DNA from: Candidatus Woesearchaeota archaeon
Lineage (GTDB): Archaea; Nanobdellota; Nanobdellia; Woesearchaeales; UBA9642
Direction of reading: 5' to 3'
NCBI GenBank assembly: GCA_026002815.1
Contig: BPGB01000001.1
Span: 118,490 to 182,489, forward strand
Length of the DNA stretch: 64,000 nt
Positions within the stretch are counted from its first letter, which is position 1, and every line of letters begins with the position of its first letter. The notes under the pieces are model-generated. The model saw only the letters and a list, made by a program, of their open reading frames with translations. It searched no databases and was not told the origin of the DNA. Position numbers and translations under genes: made by a program. Positions 57,552 through 64,000 of the stretch are shown piece after piece.

Positions 57552-58688
57552 TTAATTTTTTCTTCCTCCAAACATTTTTTGTAACAATGCATCTACCTGT
57601 TTTTTATCTTTTTCTGACATTTTTATTATTCTTCCACGAGGATCGTTATCATACTTTGGAGCTTCTGTTTTTTCTGTGACTTTCTTCGGCGCGTCATGAT
57701 TTATATCTGTTATAATTTCATTTATTTCCTTGAATTCTTTTATCGGTTGTCCTGAAGGATTTTTTTCTTTTAATTGTATTACTTCTTGACAGGATTCTAA
57801 AATATTCTCTGCTGTCAATCCGAATTTATCAAACAATTCATAAGGTTTGCCTGATTCTCCGAACTTATCATTTATTCCAAGTATCTTTAAAGGAATTCTT
57901 GATAGAGACAATGCTTCAGCAACAGCACTTCCAAGTCCTCCATATATTGAATGTTCTTCTATTGTAACTACTGCTTTGCATTTGTTTGCATAATATAATA
58001 ATGTATCTTTGTCTAGTGGCTTTATTGTATGCATGTTCATTATGCATGCACTAATGCCTTTTTCTGCAAGCAGATTTGCTGCACGCAATGCTTCACTAAC
58101 CATTAAGCCACAGGCAATAATAAGTACATCTGTTCCTTCTCTTAATATATTTGCTTTTCCAATTTTAAATTCTGAATATTCGTTAGTTATAATAGGACTT
58201 GGCTCCCTTGATAATCTTAAATAGCATGGACCGTTTCTTTGAATTATTGCATCAAGTGCTTTTTGAGCTTCTAATGCATCACATGGGACAACAACTGTGA
58301 AATTAGGCATTGTTCTGAATACTGAAATGTCTTCTTCACACATCTGACTCACACCATCCTGTCCTAATGAAATGCCCGAATGATGTCCTGCAATTTTTAC
58401 ATTAGAATTATTTATTGCAATTAATCTTATTTGTTCATGTCCTCTTAAGCAGAATGCTGCAAAAGTATTGGTTATAGGGATTTTTCCTTCTAAAGCTAGG
58501 CCATTGGCCATTCCAAACATGTCTTGCTCGCTTATACCCACTTGTATGAAACGTTCAGGATGCTTCTCTGCGAATGTTTTCACTCTAGAAGATTCAGCAA
58601 GGTCAGCAGTTAATACTATAATCTTATCATTATCTAATTCTGCCAATCTTCTTCCATATCCGTCACGTGTAGCGATTTTGTCAATCAT
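57552..58688 (-). CDS. Transketolase, C-terminal subunit, with ~70-aa C-terminal extension
   Basis: ATRDGYGRRLAELDNDKIIVLTADLAESSRV, VGISEQDMFGMANGLALEGKIPITNTFAAF; extension after the transketolase_C region. Confidence 0.92.
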   Translation of the reverse strand: MIDKIATRDGYGRRLAELDNDKIIVLTADLAESSRVKTFAEKHPERFIQVGISEQDMFGMANGLALEGKIPITNTFAAFCLRGHEQIRLIAINNSNVKIAGHHSGISLGQDGVSQMCEEDISVFRTMPNFTVVVPCDALEAQKALDAIIQRNGPCYLRLSREPSPIITNEYSEFKIGKANILREGTDVLIIACGLMVSEALRAANLLAEKGISACIMNMHTIKPLDKDTLLYYANKCKAVVTIEEHSIYGGLGSAVAEALSLSRIPLKILGINDKFGESGKPYELFDKFGLTAENILESCQEVIQLKEKNPSGQPIKEFKEINEIITDINHDAPKKVTEKTEAPKYDNDPRGRIIKMSEKDKKQVDALLQKMFGGRKN

Positions 58689-58704
58689 TATATTTTTCTC
58701 CTAT

Positions 58705-59538
58705 TTATCTCAACTCCTCAATCGCTCTCTGGAATTGTTCCTTGTTTGGTGCTTTGCCATGCCATTCTGCTGTGTTTTCCATAAAAGAGACACCTTTGCC
58801 TTTTACTGTATTGAATATTATTATATTATTCTTTCCTTCATTGCTTGAATTCAATGCATTTTCGAATGCAGACATTATTTGTACCATATCATGTCCGTCT
58901 GCCATTATTGTGTTGAATCCGAAATCAAAAAATTTCTTTTGTAGAGGTTCAAGATCTTTTATATCCTTATTAGTTCCATCAAGTTGTATATGATTATTAT
59001 CTATAATAATTATTAGATTGTTCAAGTTATACTTGTTTATTGTAGCAAGGCTTTCCCAAACTTGTCCTTCATTCAATTCCCCATCACCAAGCAAACAATA
59101 TACTTTGGCTGGATTATTGTCGAGGCGCAACGCGAATGCAATTCCTGCAGCTATTGATAATCCTTGTCCTAGACTTCCTGATGTTGTTTCCATCAAATCG
59201 AACTTGCTCTTGTCAGGATGTCCCTGCAGTCTAGAATTTAATTTTCTGAAAGTCATTAATTCGTTAACATCAAAATATCCTGTGCGTGCAAGCAGGGAAT
59301 AATATACCGGGCAACAATGTCCCTTGCTTAATATGAATCTGTCTCTATTATTATCCTTAGGATTTTTCGGGTTATGATTAAGATACTTAAAGAATAATAC
59401 AGTCAAGAAATCTGTTGCTGATAATGAACCACCAGGGTGACCGCTTCCGGCTTCATATATCATCGAGAGTATATCTCTTCTGACATCTTTCGCTATAGTT
59501 TTCAACTGTTCTATATCAGTTATTTTCTGCATTATCAA
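58705..59538 (-). CDS. Transketolase, N-terminal (TPP-binding) subunit
   Basis: AGSGHPGGSLSATDFLTVLFF, SKGHCCPVYYSLLA, GSLGQGLSIAAGIA, LLGDGELNEGQVWESL. Confidence 0.94.
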   Translation of the reverse strand: MIMQKITDIEQLKTIAKDVRRDILSMIYEAGSGHPGGSLSATDFLTVLFFKYLNHNPKNPKDNNRDRFILSKGHCCPVYYSLLARTGYFDVNELMTFRKLNSRLQGHPDKSKFDLMETTSGSLGQGLSIAAGIAFALRLDNNPAKVYCLLGDGELNEGQVWESLATINKYNLNNLIIIIDNNHIQLDGTNKDIKDLEPLQKKFFDFGFNTIMADGHDMVQIMSAFENALNSSNEGKNNIIIFNTVKGKGVSFMENTAEWHGKAPNKEQFQRAIEELR

Positions 59539-59622
59539 AATAAGAAAAGAAATAATTTATATATTTAATGGTATATTTTTATTTTTGTATTTTTGTTTTA
59601 GTTTGATGATTATTTTTTTACT

Positions 59623-59775
59623 TTAATCTTCTTCTGCGAATTTCTTGATAGCCTCGAAGTTTTCTACAATTAATTTTGCTTTCGCTTTACCGAATTGAAA
59701 CGGATAATTGTCATCATCGCTTCTCTTAAGTATAATCATCTTGTTTCCTTTGAATTCACCATACTCGACCACCAT
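59623..59775 (-). CDS. Small conserved-looking protein (50 aa)
   Basis: Not in ORF track; MVVEYGEFKGNKMIILKRSDDDNYPFQFGKAKAKLIVENFEAIKKFAEED*, SD aggtgat upstream. Confidence 0.65.
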   Translation of the reverse strand: MVVEYGEFKGNKMIILKRSDDDNYPFQFGKAKAKLIVENFEAIKKFAEED

Positions 59776-60308
59776 ATTATCACCTAGTATTTAAGAAATA
59801 CGGTTTATTTTAAAAGTTTATTAAAAACTAAAATTATAACATCATACTTAAGTATATAAAGTCTAAAGTTATAAAATTTATAAAATCTCTTGTTTACCTT
59901 TATTATGAAAGATTTCGAAACCAAGATAAGATTATCAACAGTATTCCATTAACACTAAGTATATGATGAATTCATGTTAGAATGTAGAGGCAGTTATTAA
60001 TACTATATATCATATTCATAAACAAAAAATTTTTGGCATGACAACAGCAGGATTTGTTCAAAATATCTCTAAATTATTTTCTTATATCGGCATTACGGAA
60101 TTATTAAAAGAACCTGCAGATACTTATGTAAAGAAATTTCCTGAAGAATTATTCTTATTATATGGATTTATAAAAATATAATATGCCGGTATTCGCATAT
60201 TACTAAAGCCTGATTATAAAGAAATAAAAAAATTATGGTGCAATGGCACACATATACTGTTTATGCTTTGTAGTATTGTCGTCTAGTTTCTCTTTCTGTT
60301 ATAGGTTG

Positions 60309-60938
60309 TCATATTTCTTCGATATGCAGTTCATATATTTCGTTCATACGTGCGATTCTTTCTTCCATAGCATTTTCATCAAACTGCTCTGACAATAGCT
60401 GTCTGAATGCTCTTTCTGCTTCTCTCCTATGATATTCCCTGGCTGTTTCCGGTAGGTGATGTCTTCGACGTCTGCTTGTTAAGTAGGGATAATTGTTGTA
60501 TGAGAAGATATTATAGGCTGTCCTCATAAGAGTATTGATGTATCTCTCAGATATACTATTTATTCGCAGATATCTTTCTCCATCACTAGTATTTATAATG
60601 TTATTATTTACGTATCTTATGAAGTCGTTTATCTGTCGTGTTAATCCTGTTTGGGAATATATTGGTTCTATGCTGTTGATTATATTATTTAGATTATTTA
60701 TTGCATTCATACTTTGAACCTGCGAAGTATATTCCTGTACTCTGGATTCGTATAATGGTCTAATTGTAGGTTCATAAATCAAATCCCCGTTATGAAATTC
60801 CGTGTAAGGTAGATTTCCTTCTAATATATTCAAAGCAACGGTCGTCGTTTCTCTTACGAATCTTTCCAGATCCATTCTATCTTCTTCTCTTCTATTTCGA
60901 ATAATTTCTTGTATATTTTCTTCAACTGTCATTTTCAT
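60309..60938 (-). CDS. Hypothetical helical protein (209 aa)
   Basis: Intact ORF with SD-like upstream gggggtt. Confidence 0.55.
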   Translation of the reverse strand: MKMTVEENIQEIIRNRREEDRMDLERFVRETTTVALNILEGNLPYTEFHNGDLIYEPTIRPLYESRVQEYTSQVQSMNAINNLNNIINSIEPIYSQTGLTRQINDFIRYVNNNIINTSDGERYLRINSISERYINTLMRTAYNIFSYNNYPYLTSRRRRHHLPETAREYHRREAERAFRQLLSEQFDENAMEERIARMNEIYELHIEEI

Positions 60939-61049
60939 AACCCCCGTAATCTTTTTGATTACACTATATTAATGAATTATTAAGTATATTAACTTAATGT
61001 TATTATATTAACAATAAAATTTATAAATGTTAAATTAGTATAAGCGTTT

Positions 61050-61697
61050 ATGGTAACTGTCTCACATCTTGTAGGAAAGATAATTAAAGATAAACCGTTC
61101 CTTGAGGAAGCTTTAAGGAGGGGTATAATAAATTATGTTGCATTGGCCCAAGAATTGCAACCACAAATAGAGAAGGAGTTAGGAAAGAAAGTCAAGACAA
61201 GTGCAGTTATGATGGCATTAAGAAGATTGAATGAGTTATTGCAGAAAAAAGGCATATTAAGAAACGAATTGAAATTCAAGAGCGAAGATATCTCCATAAG
61301 GTCATCGTTATTCGAAATAACCATACTGAAATCATCAAATACCATCAGCAATATACGCAAGATATATGACATTACTGATTTCTCTCGAGGAGACATGTTG
61401 ACTATTACTCATGGGATATATGAGATAACGATAATCGCATCATCTAGATTGACAAAGAAAATTGAGAAAATTCTGGAAAACGAACATATAATAAAAATTA
61501 TTGGTTCACTCGGTGCATTGACTATCAAGATCCCTGCAAATTCTATTGAAACAGTTGGCTTGTTCTATAATGTCACAAAGATACTTAATTGGGAGAACAT
61601 AAATATAGTAGAGATTGTATCAACATTTACAGAGATGACATTTATCCTAAAGGAAGATGATCTAGCGAGAGCATTCGAGGCGATGAGGAGGAATTGA
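61050..61697 (+). CDS. ACT-domain-like regulatory protein with N-terminal helical DNA-binding-like segment
   Basis: MVTVSHLVGKIIKDKPFLEEALRRGIINYVALAQELQPQIEKELGKKVKTSAVMMALRRL then two beta-alpha ACT-like repeats. Confidence 0.6.
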   Translation: MVTVSHLVGKIIKDKPFLEEALRRGIINYVALAQELQPQIEKELGKKVKTSAVMMALRRLNELLQKKGILRNELKFKSEDISIRSSLFEITILKSSNTISNIRKIYDITDFSRGDMLTITHGIYEITIIASSRLTKKIEKILENEHIIKIIGSLGALTIKIPANSIETVGLFYNVTKILNWENINIVEIVSTFTEMTFILKEDDLARAFEAMRRN

Positions 61698-61780
61698 ATC
61701 AAATCTTAAAAATTCTACTTATAGCCCCATAGAAATATATTTTTAAGAAAAATATAAAAATTTATGTTTCTTTATTGTCT

Positions 61781-64000
61781 TTATTGAATTCCTAGCCTGT
61801 CTTCTGTTTCTTTTATCTTTAACGTTGTCTTGATTACTGTGTCAGGATTCAACGATATACTATCGATTCCACATTCTACTAGGAATTGTGCAAATTCCGG
61901 ATAATCTGAAGGTGCTTGTCCGCATATTCCTATCTTTCTATGATATTGTTTTGCATCTGCAATTACTTTTTTTAATAATCTTTTTACTGCTTCATTTCTC
62001 TCATCATAGATGTGAGCAACAATTTCTGAATCCCTGTCAAGTCCAAGAGTTAATTGTGTTAAATCATTGCTGCCAATGCTGAACCCGTCAAAAATTTCTG
62101 AAAATTGATCGCTTAAGATTACATTTGATGGGATTTCACACATTACATATACTTGTAATCCATTTTCTCCTTTTCTTAAGCCGTGTTTTTCCATTTCTGC
62201 AAGGACTCTTCTTCCTTCTTCTACCGTTCTACAGAATGGAATCATTACTTTTAAGTTTGTCAAGCCATATTCATTCCTTACCTTTAATACTGCTTGGCAT
62301 TCAAGAGCAAACCCTTCTTTATAACCTTCACTATAATATCTCGATGCACCTCTCCATCCTATCATTGGATTGTCTTCTTTCGGTTCATAAGCTTTTCCGC
62401 CGATAAGATTTGCATATTCGTTTGTTTTAAAGTCAGAGAATCTTAAAATAACATCTTTTGGATAGAATGCTGCGGCAATCATTCCGATACCTTGAGCAAG
62501 TTTATCAACAAAAAACTTTACTTTATCATCATATCCAAGACTTACTTCATCAATTTGTTTTTTTATTTCAGGCGGTTGTTCGTTGTAATGTAATAATGCA
62601 AGAGGATGTGCCTTTATGTATGACATTATTATGAATTCTTCTCTTGCTAATCCTACACCATCATTTGGAATAAAGGATAAGTCAAACACTTCTTCTGGAT
62701 TGCCACAATTCATCATTATCTTTGTTTTTGTTCTTGGCATGTTTTGTAAATCGATCTTTTTTATCTCGTACGGAAGTATTCCATCGTATACATTTCCTAT
62801 ATCCCCTTCTGAGCAACTAACTGTTATCTGCTGTCCAGTCTTGATTTTTTCTGTGCCATCAATGGTTCCTACGATGCAAGGAATTCCTAGTTCTCTCGAT
62901 ATTATTGCTGCATGGCATGTTCTGCCACCCCTGTTTGTTACTATTGCTGATGCTATTTTCATTATCGGTTCCCAATCAGGATCAGTCATTTCTGTAACTA
63001 ATACTTGTCCTTTTTTGAATTTACCAATATCGTGTACATCTTTTATTATGTTTGCTTCTCCTGAACCTATTCTTTCCCCGACTGATTTTCCTTTTACTAT
63101 AATAGTTCCTTTCTGTTTAAGAACGTAATTTTCGAGTATGTTTCTGTTTTTTCTACTTACTACAGTTTCAGGTCTTGCCTGTACTATGTATAATTCACCA
63201 GTTTCGCCGTCTTTTGCCCATTCCATATCCATGGGTTTGAAGTGTCCTGCTTTCCAGGAATAATGGTCTTCTATTATGCAAGCCCATCTTGCGAGGGTTA
63301 GTATTTCTTCATCGTTTAAAACAAATTTGTTTCTTTCTGACTCTGGAACAACAATGTTTTTTGTAGGTTTATTTCCTTCAAAACTGTAAACCATCTTTAA
63401 TTCTTTTGTTCCTATCTTTTTTGAAATTACTGGTTTGTATCCCTGTTTTAGTGTTGGCTTGAAAACATAATACTCATCCGGGTTTACTGCTCCTTGCACG
63501 ATATTTTCTCCAAGACCCCATGATCCTGTTATGAATACAACATCTTTGAATCCTGATTCTGTATCTATTGAGAACATTACTCCAGAACAAGCTTTATCAG
63601 AGCGCACCATTTTTTGCACGCCAACAGATAATGCTATATTGAAGTGATCAAATCCTTTATCAACTCTATAAGAGATTGCTCTGTTAGTGAATAATGATGC
63701 AATACATTTCTTTACTGCCTCTAAAACTTGGAAATCTCCTCGTATGTTTAAGTATGTTTCTTGTTGTCCAGCGAAGCTTGCATCGGGTAGATCTTCAGCA
63801 GTAGCACTGCTTCTCACCGCTACATCTACATCGCTCCTGTCCCTTTTGTATGCTCCACATAAGTCCCTGTATGCGGATAGTATCGCGTTTTTTAATTCTT
63901 GAGGGAATTCTGCTCTTAATATTGTATCTCTTACTTTTTGTCCTCTTTCGGAAAGATTTTGTATATCATGAGTGTTCAGGTCTGAAAGTATTTGTTTTAT
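61781..64000 (-). CDS. ppsA: Phosphoenolpyruvate synthase (N-terminus beyond right edge)
   Basis: VAVRSSATAEDLPDASFAGQQETYLNI, TNRGGRTCHAAIISRELGIPCIVG, FSIGSNDLTQLTLGLDRDS, CGQAPSDYPEFAQFLVECGIDSISLNPD; frame open upstream of track start 63817 to the edge. Confidence 0.95.
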   Translation of the reverse strand: MKQILSDLNTHDIQNLSERGQKVRDTILRAEFPQELKNAILSAYRDLCGAYKRDRSDVDVAVRSSATAEDLPDASFAGQQETYLNIRGDFQVLEAVKKCIASLFTNRAISYRVDKGFDHFNIALSVGVQKMVRSDKACSGVMFSIDTESGFKDVVFITGSWGLGENIVQGAVNPDEYYVFKPTLKQGYKPVISKKIGTKELKMVYSFEGNKPTKNIVVPESERNKFVLNDEEILTLARWACIIEDHYSWKAGHFKPMDMEWAKDGETGELYIVQARPETVVSRKNRNILENYVLKQKGTIIVKGKSVGERIGSGEANIIKDVHDIGKFKKGQVLVTEMTDPDWEPIMKIASAIVTNRGGRTCHAAIISRELGIPCIVGTIDGTEKIKTGQQITVSCSEGDIGNVYDGILPYEIKKIDLQNMPRTKTKIMMNCGNPEEVFDLSFIPNDGVGLAREEFIIMSYIKAHPLALLHYNEQPPEIKKQIDEVSLGYDDKVKFFVDKLAQGIGMIAAAFYPKDVILRFSDFKTNEYANLIGGKAYEPKEDNPMIGWRGASRYYSEGYKEGFALECQAVLKVRNEYGLTNLKVMIPFCRTVEEGRRVLAEMEKHGLRKGENGLQVYVMCEIPSNVILSDQFSEIFDGFSIGSNDLTQLTLGLDRDSEIVAHIYDERNEAVKRLLKKVIADAKQYHRKIGICGQAPSDYPEFAQFLVECGIDSISLNPDTVIKTTLKIKETEDRLGIQ

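Noticed and set aside
1-64000. CRISPR array or prophage
   Set aside because: No regularly spaced repeats with unique spacers, no Cas or virion genes recognised; the repeats seen are coding cassettes or short tandem repeats.

Overview
AT-rich archaeal chromosome segment. The gene content fits a DPANN-type archaeon (Woese-/Pace-/Nanoarchaeota-like); this assignment is inference from content, not from a search. The housekeeping backbone includes RadB, uS2, a HerA-type ATPase, DedA, a presenilin/SPP-type protease, SRP RNA, an S13-S4-S11-RpoD-tRNA-Leu-L18e-L13-S9-RpoN ribosomal/RNAP cluster, tRNA-His, KsgA/Dim1, a cysteine desulfurase, a pentose-phosphate group (Rpe, RpiB, split transketolase) and PEP synthase at the right edge. 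Two accessory blocks stand out. (1) At 13.6-21.3 kb, a co-directional array of short genes is built around stand-alone receiver domains with tandem duplications and decaying copies, next to a divergent AbrB-PhoU-like regulator. (2) At 22.8-39.5 kb, a 2.4-kilo-residue secreted mosaic protein is followed by six tandem right-handed beta-helix proteins. Five of the six share a dockerin-like single-EF-hand tail whose last codons double as the Shine-Dalgarno of the next gene, and the last gene in the array loses that motif. The most unusual single gene is a bacterial-type leucyl-tRNA synthetase (40250-43309, minus) with a ~150-aa nucleotidyltransferase-like domain inserted in its CP1 editing region. 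Several homopolymer frameshifts, including one in the essential uS13 gene, suggest either sequencing indels or slippage.
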